Shown here: positions 1 to 5,487 of the stretch, one piece after another
Numbering within the stretch: the first letter of the stretch is position 1
Layout of the letters: every line of letters starts with the position of its first letter
The notes under the pieces: generated by a model
Databases searched by the model: none
What the model was told of the DNA's origin: nothing
Seen by the model: only the letters and a program-made list of their open reading frames with translations
Origin: Actinomycetota bacterium
GTDB taxonomy: Bacteria > Actinomycetota > Thermoleophilia > UBA2241
Direction: 5' to 3'
Length of the DNA: 7,878 bases
Assembly: GCA_003164655.1 (NCBI GenBank)
Contig: PLTW01000125.1
Location: 25,798-33,675 of the forward strand
Program-made: the position numbers and the translations under genes

Positions 1-3
1 GCG

Positions 4-867
4 TCACGCCGTCCGTTCGACCTGCTCCGACCAGCTCGCCGCGCCGCTCTCGCCGTTGAGGAACGGCAGCACGGCGCGCACCATCGCGGGCGCCGCACCG
101 GTCTCGTAGTGCGTAAGGCCGGGCAGTATCGCGAGGCGGTTCTGCGACATGTTCTCCCGCATCCACCCTGCGTCGCGCTGGCCGCCGCCCAGCAGCTTGT
201 AGAACTCGACGATGTGCTCGGGGCGGAACATGTCGCTGTCGCCGAAGACGAGCATCACCGGCATGCGGAGCGCCCTCACGTCGGCCGAGAAGTCGTAGGG
301 CTCGCGCATGAGCTCGCCCATGCGGTCGAGCAGCCTCGGGAAGTCCTCGGGGTGCGGTGCGATCGCCGCGTAGGACTGGTACATCGGCGTGTCTTTCATC
401 ATGCCGGCCATGGCGCCGTTCATCTGCGCCTGCTGGGGCCGCATCTCGGGGTAGAAGCCGTCCATGCTGAAGCCCGCCGAGACCAGCGCCAGGCGCCGCA
501 CCAGCTCGGGGTGCTGCACCGCGAGGCGAAAGGCGACCCCGCCGCCGAACGAGTAGCCGAGCGCGTCGACTTGTGCGTAGCCGAGCCGCCCCAGCAGCAC
601 CGCCATGTCGTCGCCTATGTCGGTCAGCCTGATCGGCCGGTCACCCAGGGTGGTGCGGCCGTGCCCCTGAAGATCGACGGCGATCACCTGACGGCTCTCG
701 GCCAGCAGAGGCAGGACCGGCCCGAAGAAGTCCAGAGAGAAGAGCCCACCGTGGAGCAGAAGCAGGGGCTCACCCCCGCCGTGGATCTCGTAGTAGTAGT
801 CGATGCCGTTGACGCTCACCCGTCCGTTCCTGGCGGGCGAAGAGTCAGTGAGGGACCCCGCTTCCAT
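4..867 (-). CDS. Alpha/beta hydrolase fold protein (287 aa)
   Basis: This is an alpha/beta hydrolase of the single-domain, lipase/esterase-like type, probably cytoplasmic because no signal peptide is seen. The substrate cannot be told from sequence. The oxyanion-loop HGG lies at residues 39-41, the nucleophile elbow G-Y-S-F-G places the catalytic serine at 106, the acid is probably Asp212 in the GDSD motif, and the catalytic histidine is His253 in LTHYE. The triad is therefore complete and the length is normal for the family. The frame stays open upstream to 1056, but I chose the ATG at 867: it has an AGGAGG-type ribosome site about ten bases upstream and begins just before the first family-like segment (VSVNGIDYYYEIHG). 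The extra upstream residues are low-complexity and look untranslated. The gene ends three bases inside the window edge. Fold and catalytic type are confident, specific function is not. Confidence 0.9.
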   Translation of the reverse strand: MEAGSLTDSSPARNGRVSVNGIDYYYEIHGGGEPLLLLHGGLFSLDFFGPVLPLLAESRQVIAVDLQGHGRTTLGDRPIRLTDIGDDMAVLLGRLGYAQVDALGYSFGGGVAFRLAVQHPELVRRLALVSAGFSMDGFYPEMRPQQAQMNGAMAGMMKDTPMYQSYAAIAPHPEDFPRLLDRMGELMREPYDFSADVRALRMPVMLVFGDSDMFRPEHIVEFYKLLGGGQRDAGWMRENMSQNRLAILPGLTHYETGAAPAMVRAVLPFLNGESGAASWSEQVERTA

Positions 868-966
868 GATCGCTGCACCCTCCTGCCGGTTTGTGGGCGC
901 GTAGATGGCGAACGCACCGCACACGCTTGCGAAGTACCCGGACGGGCCGGAAGCTACCCCCTGCTC

Positions 967-1018
967 CCCCCGCCGGGCTCCACCGCCTTCATCGGTTGCG
1001 GTGGGCGGTGGGCGGGGG
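967..1018. repeat. Imperfect GC-rich inverted repeat
   Basis: CCACCGCC at 980-987 pairs with GGCGGTGG at 1004-1011, and CCCCCGC at 967-973 pairs with GCGGGGG at 1012-1018. A six-base bulge on the left arm separates the two helices. No T-run follows on either strand. It lies about 100 bases upstream of the hydrolase start and directly to the left of the SnoaL-like remnant. It could be a transcription barrier or just a product of local G/C richness. Confidence 0.45.
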
Positions 1019-1021
1019 ACC

Positions 1022-1157
1022 CAGGAAGCGTTCGGCAAGGACGACCTGAACGTCATCGACGAGCCGGTGAGCTCCGACTTTCAGGGACACAAGCCGGCCC
1101 CGGGGATCCGGTCCGGATGGGACGGGGTCAAGGACATCGTCGGCGTGATGCGGGCGG
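1022..1157 (+). pseudogene. Remnant of a SnoaL-like polyketide cyclase/NTF2-fold gene
   Basis: Read rightward in the frame beginning at 1022, about 45 codons give a stretch containing EAFGKDDLNVIDEPV, DFQGHKPAPGI and GWDGVKDIVGVMR. This follows the N-terminal pattern of SnoaL-like (NTF2-fold) proteins: F-N-x-G-D-L-D-x-x-D-E-L, then D-F-x-x-H-x-P-A-P-G, then G-x-x-G-V-K-x-x-x-x-x-L-R. The intact family is about 130-150 residues. Here the first residues and everything after the first third are missing, and the match stops where the 1156-1183 hairpin starts. No start codon with a ribosome site precedes it. The frame stays open to 1219 but reads as unrelated sequence. I interpret it as a decayed gene fragment. 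The family call comes from remembered consensus, not a search. Confidence 0.55.
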
Positions 1158-1183
1158 GGCGAGGGGCGAACGCCCCCCGCCCC
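1156..1183 (-). terminator. GC hairpin, possible terminator of the membrane-protein transcript
   Basis: GGGGCGAGGGGCG at 1156-1168 pairs with CGCCCCCCGCCCC at 1171-1183, giving 13 positions with one mismatch and a very tight turn. It starts about 30 bases beyond the stop codon of the leftward membrane-protein gene, where a terminator would be expected. There is no T-run, so it would be of the U-poor type proposed for actinobacteria or only a 3'-end stabiliser. Confidence 0.45.
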
Positions 1184-1213
1184 GGCACAGACCCAGCCAG
1201 CGGATGGGGGGAG

Positions 1214-1621
1214 TCATGACGACCCACTTAGCTGAGTCTGATGAGCCGTCTGAGTCCTGCTGCGCCCCGCAACTACGAGATAGATCAAACCAGCCTCCAG
1301 CAGGACTTGGGTTATCTTGGTTGCCAGACCGGGCGCGCTGACCATCATTTCTGGTTTGCGGTGGTAGGCCAGGAAGAAGACACAGATCACCCAGGCATTA
1401 GCTGCAAGACCCACCGTCCATAACCAGCGTCTTCTCCACAGAACTAGTAGGCCACCGACCAAATAGCACCCTGCGGCAATGTAGAAGACGGCAACTGGAG
1501 CTTCTTCAGCCCCTAGTCTTGGTATGGCAATAACATCGGTTCCGACCAGCGCATAGACCACCGCAGCTATAAACGCCAATACAGTGCACGCGATCATCGT
1601 CGTCTTTATCGTGGTCTTCAT
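1214..1621 (-). CDS. Small four-helix integral membrane protein (135 aa)
   Basis: I do not recognise a characterised family. Four hydrophobic stretches fit transmembrane helices: residues about 8-27, 42-62, 66-86 and 99-118. The positive charges (Lys2 and Lys6, an RRR run at 63-65, arginines after 119) predict both termini and the middle loop in the cytoplasm. There are no conserved catalytic or metal-binding patterns. The ATG at 1621 has a GGGAGG ribosome site about eight bases upstream. The gene begins 47 bases after the flavodoxin-like gene ends, on the same strand, so the two are probably co-transcribed. Its base composition is visibly closer to half G+C than the rest of the window and uses many A/T-ending codons, suggesting a separate origin. 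It may anchor or partner the flavodoxin-like protein, which is inference from neighbourhood only. Confidence 0.75.
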   Translation of the reverse strand: MKTTIKTTMIACTVLAFIAAVVYALVGTDVIAIPRLGAEEAPVAVFYIAAGCYLVGGLLVLWRRRWLWTVGLAANAWVICVFFLAYHRKPEMMVSAPGLATKITQVLLEAGLIYLVVAGRSRTQTAHQTQLSGSS

Positions 1622-1668
1622 TTGGATCCCTCCCGCTAGATCTCGCTGTCAAATGGGCAAGCGGCAGA

Positions 1669-2151
1669 TCAGGCCCCGGACGGGATCTGGGCCACGAATG
1701 CCTCGACCTTCTGCTCCCAATCCTCCTCGAGCGGTCCCTTCAAGCCGGTGACGTAGACCTTGTCCTCCGCGATCCTCACGAGGCCCTTACCCTCAAGAAT
1801 CTCGTTCATGATGGGCCGGACCCGCTGATACCTGGCCAGCTCCTTCTCGGTCGGCATCTTCCCGGTCTTCTTGTCCGACCGTGGCGTCGCCTCCGTGGTA
1901 AGGATGGCGTACCTGGTGCCGGCAGGCAGCCTCAGGTTCTTGAGAAAGCGACGCGCGCCGCCGATCGGCTTGCCCAGGCGCCCGGGTGAACTGAACAGGT
2001 ACAGGTCGGCCGGCGGCAGCTCGCTCGGGCTCACCCGTTTGATGTGATGGACGTTGACCGCTACACCATTGGCGGCCATCTGCTTTTTGAACTCCTCCGC
2101 GACCACCGCTCCGTTGCCGTAATGCGAGGCGTGAACGTACTCGATCGTCAT
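1669..2151 (-). CDS. Flavodoxin-like domain protein (160 aa)
   Basis: This looks like a short flavodoxin-fold protein that would bind FMN and carry electrons in the cytoplasm. The N-terminal strand runs straight into a phosphate-loop-like segment S-H-Y-G-N-G (9-14), the place of the T/S-x-T-G-x-T loop in classical flavodoxins. A second flavin-loop candidate, SSPGRLGKP, lies at 54-62. The length matches flavodoxins. Oddly, the phosphate loop lacks the usual threonines, so FMN binding is likely but not certain. The ATG at 2151 has a GGGAGG ribosome site 5-10 bases upstream, and a possible 22-codon leader frame ends on it with an ATGA overlap. It is the first full gene of a leftward unit with the membrane protein and divergent from a TetR gene, so TetR control is likely. 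It may be a relative of protoporphyrinogen-oxidase-type flavodoxins or a quinone/flavin reductase partner; I cannot decide. Confidence 0.8.
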   Translation of the reverse strand: MTIEYVHASHYGNGAVVAEEFKKQMAANGVAVNVHHIKRVSPSELPPADLYLFSSPGRLGKPIGGARRFLKNLRLPAGTRYAILTTEATPRSDKKTGKMPTEKELARYQRVRPIMNEILEGKGLVRIAEDKVYVTGLKGPLEEDWEQKVEAFVAQIPSGA

Positions 2152-2216
2152 AGTGGACCTCCCTGTGAATCCAATTCAGGTGACCGCGTCGCGCCGCGGA
2201 CCGAGCGTTCCGCCAT
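2148..2216 (-). CDS. Possible 22-codon leader ORF upstream of the flavodoxin gene
   Basis: An ATG at 2216 opens a 22-residue frame (beginning MAERSVRGATRS) whose TGA stop overlaps the flavodoxin ATG as ATGA. A GGGGAG sequence sits nine bases upstream, a good ribosome-site spacing. An in-frame ATG at 2225 is worse because the same GGGGAG abuts it. It lies within the expected leader of the transcript from the promoter at 2255-2282. The peptide resembles nothing I know. If translated, it could couple translation into the flavodoxin gene. It may equally be chance. Confidence 0.3.
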   Translation of the reverse strand: MAERSVRGATRSPELDSQGGPL

Positions 2217-2232
2217 CGCTCTCATCTCCCCA

Positions 2233-2244
2233 TGTGTATACACA
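2233..2244. promoter_or_regulatory. Palindromic operator candidate TGTGTATACACA
   Basis: A perfect 12-base palindrome lies just downstream of the predicted start site of the leftward flavodoxin promoter. It shares the core GTRTAYAC with the palindrome at 2263-2270 and the GTATAC core of the one at 2281-2290. A half-site-like GTACAC follows at 2245-2250. It is a likely binding site for the adjacent divergently encoded TetR regulator. Confidence 0.55.
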
Positions 2245-2254
2245 GTACACGAAA

Positions 2255-2282
2255 AGTATATGGTGTACACTTCGTTTGTCAA
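2255..2282 (-). promoter_or_regulatory. Strong sigma70-type promoter for the flavodoxin unit
   Basis: On the minus strand, TTGACA (complement of 2277-2282) is followed after 16 bases by TATACT (complement of 2255-2260): a perfect -35 and a five-of-six -10. Transcription would begin near 2248 and give a leader of about 95 bases before the flavodoxin ATG. This is the clearest promoter in the window. Palindromic elements overlap its -35, its spacer and its likely start site, so a repressor bound there would block it. Confidence 0.7.
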
Positions 2283-2290
2283 GTATACTT
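2263..2290. promoter_or_regulatory. Paired palindromic operators GTGTACAC and AAGTATACTT
   Basis: GTGTACAC (2263-2270) lies in the spacer of the leftward promoter, and AAGTATACTT (2281-2290) overlaps its -35. The latter also contains TATACT (2284-2289), a possible -10 for the rightward TetR gene. The two centres are 19 bases apart, roughly two helical turns, so dimers would sit on the same face. They fall within an 18-base-period direct repeat: 2265-2280 and 2283-2298 match at 14 of 16 positions. Confidence 0.6.
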
Positions 2291-2301
2291 CGTTTGCCGA
2301 A

Positions 2302-2314
2302 CACGTTGAACGTG
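2302..2314. promoter_or_regulatory. 13-base palindrome CACGTTGAACGTG before the TetR start
   Basis: Two six-base arms, CACGTT and AACGTG, flank a single central G. The site ends on the first base of the GGAGG ribosome site (2314-2318) of the TetR gene. Its sequence differs from the GTRTAYAC sites nearby, so it may bind a different protein, add an autoregulatory site, or form a small hairpin affecting translation. Confidence 0.4.
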
Positions 2315-2322
2315 GAGGAGAC

Positions 2323-3063
2323 GTGAGCGATCTACCACCGTCCGGGCTGGAGCGGCTCTGGAGACGCGATGAGCTCGACCGCAGCCCCCGGCTCGGGCTG
2401 AGCCTGGAGCGCGTCGTGCAGAGCGGCATCGAGCTGGCCGACAGCGACGGGTTCGCCGCGGTCTCGATGAAGCGCGTCGCCGAGCGCCTCGGGTTTACCA
2501 CCATGTCCCTCTACCGGTACGTGAAGAGCAAGGACGAGCTGCTGCTGCTCATGCACGACACCGTCTGGCAGCCGCCGGTCGGGCTCGACGTGCCGCTCGA
2601 CGCGTGGCGCGCCGGTCTGGCCCGCTGGAGCCGCGAGCAGCACGAGGTCGTGCGGCGGCATCCCTGGCTCGACGACGTGCGCCTGATCGAAAGGGCCGGC
2701 ACGCCCAGCCAGATCGCCTGGATCGAGCTGGGACTTCGCGTGCTCACCGGCACGCCCCTCGGTGAGCAGCAGAAGCTGGCGATCCTGCTGCTGCTCAGCG
2801 GCTACGCGACGATGCAGGTGCGCCTCGCGGGCGTGGCTACCGATGCGGCCCGCCGCGGCGACTTTGCGTCCGGCCAGGCCAGCGAGGCGTTCGGCGAGCT
2901 GCTGCGCGCCTTCGTCACCGCCGAGCGGTTTCCCGCGCTCCACCGGGCCGTCGAGCAGGGCGCCCTCGCTCTCGCGGGCCGCGACACGTATGCGTCGTTC
3001 GACTTTGGGCTCGACCTGATGCTCGACGGGGTCGAAAAGCTGATGGCTGAACATTCTGGGTGA
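2323..3063 (+). CDS. TetR/AcrR-family transcriptional regulator (246 aa)
   Basis: This is a cytoplasmic one-component repressor with an N-terminal DNA-binding domain and a C-terminal ligand/dimer domain. After a 27-residue lead, helix 1 begins near residue 28 (LERVVQSGIELADSDG). The helix-turn-helix is about residues 49-68, with the family signature VAERLGFTTMSLYRYVKSKDELL. The remainder is helical and of the type seen in TetR_C_1 proteins. The frame stays open back to 2044, but that would read through the operator region. I chose the GTG at 2323, with GGAGG at 2314-2318 just upstream. It is divergent from the flavodoxin/membrane-protein unit, with a palindrome-rich 171-base spacer, so it most likely represses that unit and itself. 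The ligand is unknown. Confidence 0.9.
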   Translation: MSDLPPSGLERLWRRDELDRSPRLGLSLERVVQSGIELADSDGFAAVSMKRVAERLGFTTMSLYRYVKSKDELLLLMHDTVWQPPVGLDVPLDAWRAGLARWSREQHEVVRRHPWLDDVRLIERAGTPSQIAWIELGLRVLTGTPLGEQQKLAILLLLSGYATMQVRLAGVATDAARRGDFASGQASEAFGELLRAFVTAERFPALHRAVEQGALALAGRDTYASFDFGLDLMLDGVEKLMAEHSG

Positions 3064-3081
3064 CCTGAAGGTCGTTCCGCG

Positions 3082-3240
3082 ATGGCGGTCCTGAGGGACA
3101 GAGGGCTGAACCTGCGCGTAACCGAAGACGAGAAGACCATGGTCGAGCGGGCCGCCGACCTCAGCCACATGACGACGAGCCGGTCCGTGCCGCAGGCGGC
3201 GCTGCGAGCCGCCGCGAAGCCGCCGGGAGCCGCCGGCTGA
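3082..3240 (+). CDS. Short DUF1778 (TacA-type) antitoxin-like protein, orphan
   Basis: This 52-codon frame begins with an ATG 18 bases after the TetR stop, with GAAGG about ten bases upstream. Residues 8-40 (GLNLRVTEDEKTMVERAADLS, then HMTTSRSVPQAA) follow the ribbon-helix-helix pattern of DUF1778 antitoxins: R-L-N-L-R-V-T-x-E-E-K-x-x-I-E-R-A-A-x-L-S-G-M-T-x-S-x-F. Such antitoxins bind DNA and neutralise a GNAT acetyltransferase toxin. They are usually 80-100 residues, and the C-terminal toxin-binding tail is nearly absent here, replaced by an alanine/proline-rich end. A proline at 37 falls within the expected second helix. No GNAT gene follows; the next gene is a TetR regulator. It is probably a decayed or solitary antitoxin. 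The family call is from memory of the motif. Confidence 0.55.
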   Translation: MAVLRDRGLNLRVTEDEKTMVERAADLSHMTTSRSVPQAALRAAAKPPGAAG

Positions 3241-3257
3241 TTTTCCACGCCGAAGCC

Positions 3258-3286
3258 TTGACTCATGCTACACCGTATAGTAAGTT
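3258..3286 (+). promoter_or_regulatory. Promoter candidate for the TetR/MFS operon
   Basis: TTGACT at 3258-3263 is a five-of-six -35. At 17-base spacing the -10 is TAAGTT (3281-3286), a poor match. TATAGT (3276-3281) resembles a -10 better but is spaced too closely. The long dyad at 3265-3303 covers the spacer and start site, as expected for an autoregulated repressor operon. Confidence 0.45.
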
Positions 3287-3303
3287 ACGCTACGGCGTAG
3301 CAT
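3265..3303. promoter_or_regulatory. 39-bp dyad operator upstream of the TetR/MFS operon
   Basis: The stretch is an imperfect palindrome about position 3284, with 16 of 19 pairs matched. The outer arms are ATGCTAC (3265-3271) and GTAGCAT (3297-3303), the inner arms CCGTA and TACGG, and the core is GTAAGTTAC (3280-3288). Each half is itself palindromic: CTACACCGTATAG (3268-3280, one mismatch) and GCTACGGCGTAGC (3289-3301, perfect about a central G). The centres of these two are 21 bases apart. This suits binding of two TetR dimers on one DNA face. The likely ligand protein is the regulator encoded 20 bases downstream. Confidence 0.7.
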
Positions 3304-3323
3304 AAGCAAGCCGGAGGGACTCG

Positions 3324-3986
3324 ATGGCGCCACGCAAGAAAGATGTCGAACCGCTCGACCGCGAGCGCATCGTCGAAGCGGCCATGACGATCATCGACGA
3401 CGAGGGCCTCGAGGCGCTCTCCATGCGCCGCCTGGGCGCGGCGCTCGGGGTCAACCCCATGGCCGCCTACTACCACGTGCCCAACAAGGCGGCGCTCTAC
3501 GACCTCGTGCTCGAGGCCGTCATGAGCGGCGTCGACCTGTCGGCGATCGACCCGGCGGCGCCGCTGGCCGACCGCCTCAAGCAGGGGGCGCGAGCCTACC
3601 GGACGGCCATCCTCGCCCATCCGCGCGCCATCCCCGTGCTTGCCTCACGCTCGCTGCGCACGGCGGCGGCCCTGCGTCCGGTCGAGCCGCTCCTCGGCAT
3701 CCTCTTCGAGGCCGGCCTCACAGCGACCGAGACGGTCGCGGCCGTCGATTGCCTCGCGCAGTACATCCTCGGAGTGTGTGTCGGCTACTACCACCACACG
3801 GTCGACGAAGAGACCAACGTCCAGCGCGAGTTCGACGAGCTCGACCCGGCCGAGTTTCCCAACGTCAGCCGCATGGTCGCCGAGGGACGCTATGCCGGAG
3901 CTGAGGCGGAGTTCGAATTCGGGCTCGACGCGTTCGCGCGCGGGCTGCTCGGCGGACCGCGCATGTCACTTGAGGCGACGTCATGA
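3324..3986 (+). CDS. TetR-family repressor of the adjacent MFS exporter (220 aa)
   Basis: A second TetR-family regulator, unrelated in detail to the one at 2323-3063. The DNA-binding domain starts near residue 12 (DRERIVEAAMTIIDDEGLEALS). The helix-turn-helix is about residues 32-51, containing MRRLGAALGVNPMAAYYHVPNK, a signature typical of TetR_C_1-type repressors. The rest is an all-helical ligand domain, and overall length is normal. The ATG at 3324 has a GGAGG ribosome site about six bases upstream. The stop codon overlaps the MFS start by four bases (ATGA), so the two are translationally coupled. The 39-bp dyad upstream implies autoregulation with derepression of the exporter when a ligand binds. 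The ligand is unknown and is probably a compound exported by the permease. Confidence 0.92.
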   Translation: MAPRKKDVEPLDRERIVEAAMTIIDDEGLEALSMRRLGAALGVNPMAAYYHVPNKAALYDLVLEAVMSGVDLSAIDPAAPLADRLKQGARAYRTAILAHPRAIPVLASRSLRTAAALRPVEPLLGILFEAGLTATETVAAVDCLAQYILGVCVGYYHHTVDEETNVQREFDELDPAEFPNVSRMVAEGRYAGAEAEFEFGLDAFARGLLGGPRMSLEATS

Positions 3987-5272
3987 TGTTCGGCGCGCTG
4001 AAGACTCGCGACTACCGGCTGCTCTGGCTGGGGCAGGCGATCTCGCACCTGGGGGACCAGTTCCACCTGATCGCCCTGCCGTGGCTCGTACTGACGCTGA
4101 CCCACGACCCGTTCCAGCTTGGCCTGGTGCTCGCGCTCGCCGGGGTCCCCCGGGCGCTGGTGATGCTGTTCGGTGGCGCCTTTGCCGACCGCCACTCGCC
4201 GCGCCTGATCATGCTCGTGTCGGACGCTCTGCGCTTCACGATCAGCGCCGCGATCGCCGCCTCGCTGCTCACCGGCGCCGTGCACCTGTGGATGGTGTAC
4301 GCGCTGGCCGTGAGCTTCGGCATCGTCTCGGGATTCTTCATGCCGGCCGCCGAGGCGTCGCTGCCCAGGCTGCTCGAGAGCGAGCAGCTCGAGGCCGGCA
4401 ACGCGCTCATGATGGGCGCCGACCAGCTCGCCCAGTTCGTCGGCCCGGCGCTCGCCGGCACGGTCATCGCGCTGTTCGGCACCGCGCACATCGGCGCCGG
4501 CCAGGTAGGCAGCCTGACCGGTCTGGGCGTGGCGTTCGCGGTCGACGCGGCCTCGTTCGCGGTCTCGGCGGCGACGCTCCTGCTTATGCGGGCGCTGCCG
4601 GCGCTCGCCGCCGGGACCGGCGATCATCCACTCGCGGCCATCGGCGAGGGCCTCAAGTACGCGCTGTCGCGGCCGGTCTTTCGCTGGATGCTTGGACTCA
4701 TCGCCGCGGCGAACCTGCTGCTCATCGGCCCGCTGATGGTCGGCGTCCCCGTCCTCGCCCAGACGCGCTTCAGCCAGGGCGCCGCCGCCTTCGGCCTCTT
4801 GATCTCGGCCTACGGCCTCGGTAACCTCTGCGGCATCGTCGTCGGGGGCACGACGCACCGGCCGTCCTCCCGGATGTTCTCGCGACTGATCCTGGCCCTC
4901 TTCGCCGGGTTCGGCGTGGTGATCGGGGCGCTCACCTTCATCACGTCGGTCTGGGTGGGAGTCGCCCTGCTGGCCGTACTCGGGGTCGCCAACGGCTACG
5001 TGGCCATCGTCCTGATGACCCTGCTGCAGCGCATCACACCCCCGGCCATGCTGGGCCGGCTGATGAGCCTCGTCATGCTGGCGATGCTCGGCGTCACGCC
5101 GATCTCGACGGCCCTCTCCGGCGTCGTCGTCGGCCTCGGTCCGGCCGTCCTGTTCGTTGGCTGCGGCGCGGGCATGCTGGCGGTCACCGCCTTCGCGGCG
5201 GCCGGCCGACACTCCTGGTCGCTCGCCGCGCTCGAGGCCGGCGAGATGCCGGTGATGGCGGAGAGCGCCTGA
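3983..5272 (+). CDS. MFS efflux transporter, EntS/MFS_3-like (429 aa)
   Basis: This is an integral membrane permease of the major facilitator superfamily, expected to export a small molecule in exchange for protons. The start FGALKTRDYRLLWLGQAISHLGDQ (split here by family features) is the usual opening of the MFS_3 group, which includes enterobactin exporters and macrolide pumps. Motif A, G-G-x-x-A-D-R-x-x-x-R, is present at residues 64-74 between the second and third helices. Hydrophobic segments through the protein fit about twelve helices, and the length is typical. The start overlaps the TetR stop as ATGA; a second ATG follows immediately at 3986, and either could be used. The substrate cannot be predicted, and a self-resistance or xenobiotic efflux role is inferred from the TetR partner. 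Confidence 0.92.
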   Translation: MMFGALKTRDYRLLWLGQAISHLGDQFHLIALPWLVLTLTHDPFQLGLVLALAGVPRALVMLFGGAFADRHSPRLIMLVSDALRFTISAAIAASLLTGAVHLWMVYALAVSFGIVSGFFMPAAEASLPRLLESEQLEAGNALMMGADQLAQFVGPALAGTVIALFGTAHIGAGQVGSLTGLGVAFAVDAASFAVSAATLLLMRALPALAAGTGDHPLAAIGEGLKYALSRPVFRWMLGLIAAANLLLIGPLMVGVPVLAQTRFSQGAAAFGLLISAYGLGNLCGIVVGGTTHRPSSRMFSRLILALFAGFGVVIGALTFITSVWVGVALLAVLGVANGYVAIVLMTLLQRITPPAMLGRLMSLVMLAMLGVTPISTALSGVVVGLGPAVLFVGCGAGMLAVTAFAAAGRHSWSLAALEAGEMPVMAESA

Positions 5273-5311
5273 GCGGTCGGCTCTCGCGACGCTGGCGATG
5301 GCGGTCGCCAG

Positions 5312-5352
5312 GCGACGGGGCGGGGCGAGCAGAGCTCGCCCCGCCCCGTCGC
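5312..5352 (+). terminator. Strong terminator after the MFS gene
   Basis: Arms 5312-5330 (gcgacggggcggggcgagc) and 5334-5352 form a perfect 19-base stem around a three-base AGA loop, followed by TTCTT. It begins 40 bases after the MFS stop codon. The short T-rich tail supports intrinsic termination on the plus strand. A smaller six-base stem (5293-5298 with 5305-5310) sits just before it. It separates the efflux operon from the catalase gene. Confidence 0.8.
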
Positions 5353-5440
5353 TTCTTCGGTCGCGCGCGCCGGCTCAGTGCCCGACCAAAGACGAACGCC
5401 GAACGCCGCGCGAATCAAAGCGTAGAAGGCCGGGTCCGCG

Positions 5441-5452
5441 GGTAGGACGACC
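5441..5452 (+). repeat. 12-base repeat GGTAGGACGACC, copy 1, upstream of catalase
   Basis: The sequence GGTAGGACGACC occurs here and again at 7060-7071. This copy begins 47 bases before the catalase ATG and the other 48 bases before the DinB-like GTG, and CCGC lies one or two bases upstream of each. The matching position hints at a shared promoter or operator element, for example with TAGGAC as a -10-like hexamer, but no -35 is clear. Confidence 0.35.
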
Positions 5453-5487
5453 TCGTCGCTCCGGTCACGTCACAAGGAGGCCCCGGC

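Larger units (their letters stand above)
868..1213. other. Gene-poor interval with a gene remnant and two GC hairpins
   Basis: This stretch lies between the start of the leftward hydrolase gene and the end of the leftward membrane-protein gene. It contains no complete gene. It holds the hydrolase ribosome site (close to 868-885), a G/C-rich imperfect hairpin (967-1018), a rightward fragment resembling SnoaL-like proteins (about 1022-1157) and a second hairpin (1156-1183). The hydrolase promoter should also lie here, but I could not pick out convincing -35 and -10 hexamers. Confidence 0.6.

Noticed and set aside
868..1056. N-terminal extension of the alpha/beta hydrolase (63 extra residues, start at 1056)
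   Set aside because: The extension is low-complexity, has no ribosome site at its start and crosses the SnoaL-like remnant; the ATG at 867 has a good ribosome site.
109..1341. Rightward open frame of 410 codons opposite the hydrolase
   Set aside because: Antisense shadow of a clear gene with histidine/valine/arginine-rich composition and no recognisable motif.
2044..2322. Earlier start for the first TetR gene at 2044
   Set aside because: It would overlap the flavodoxin gene antisense and read through the operator array; the GTG at 2323 has its own GGAGG and the family-like sequence begins after it.
3062..3073. Short perfect palindrome GACCTGAAGGTC just after the first TetR stop, as a terminator
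   Set aside because: Only five base pairs around a two-base turn, no T-run, and it contains the likely ribosome site of the next small gene.
3640..4824. Long rightward open frame of 394 codons
   Set aside because: Arginine/proline/alanine-rich shadow of the TetR and MFS genes in another frame, typical of G+C-rich DNA.
3890..5212. Long leftward open frame of 440 codons
   Set aside because: Antisense shadow of the MFS gene; low-complexity charged repeats with no domain pattern.
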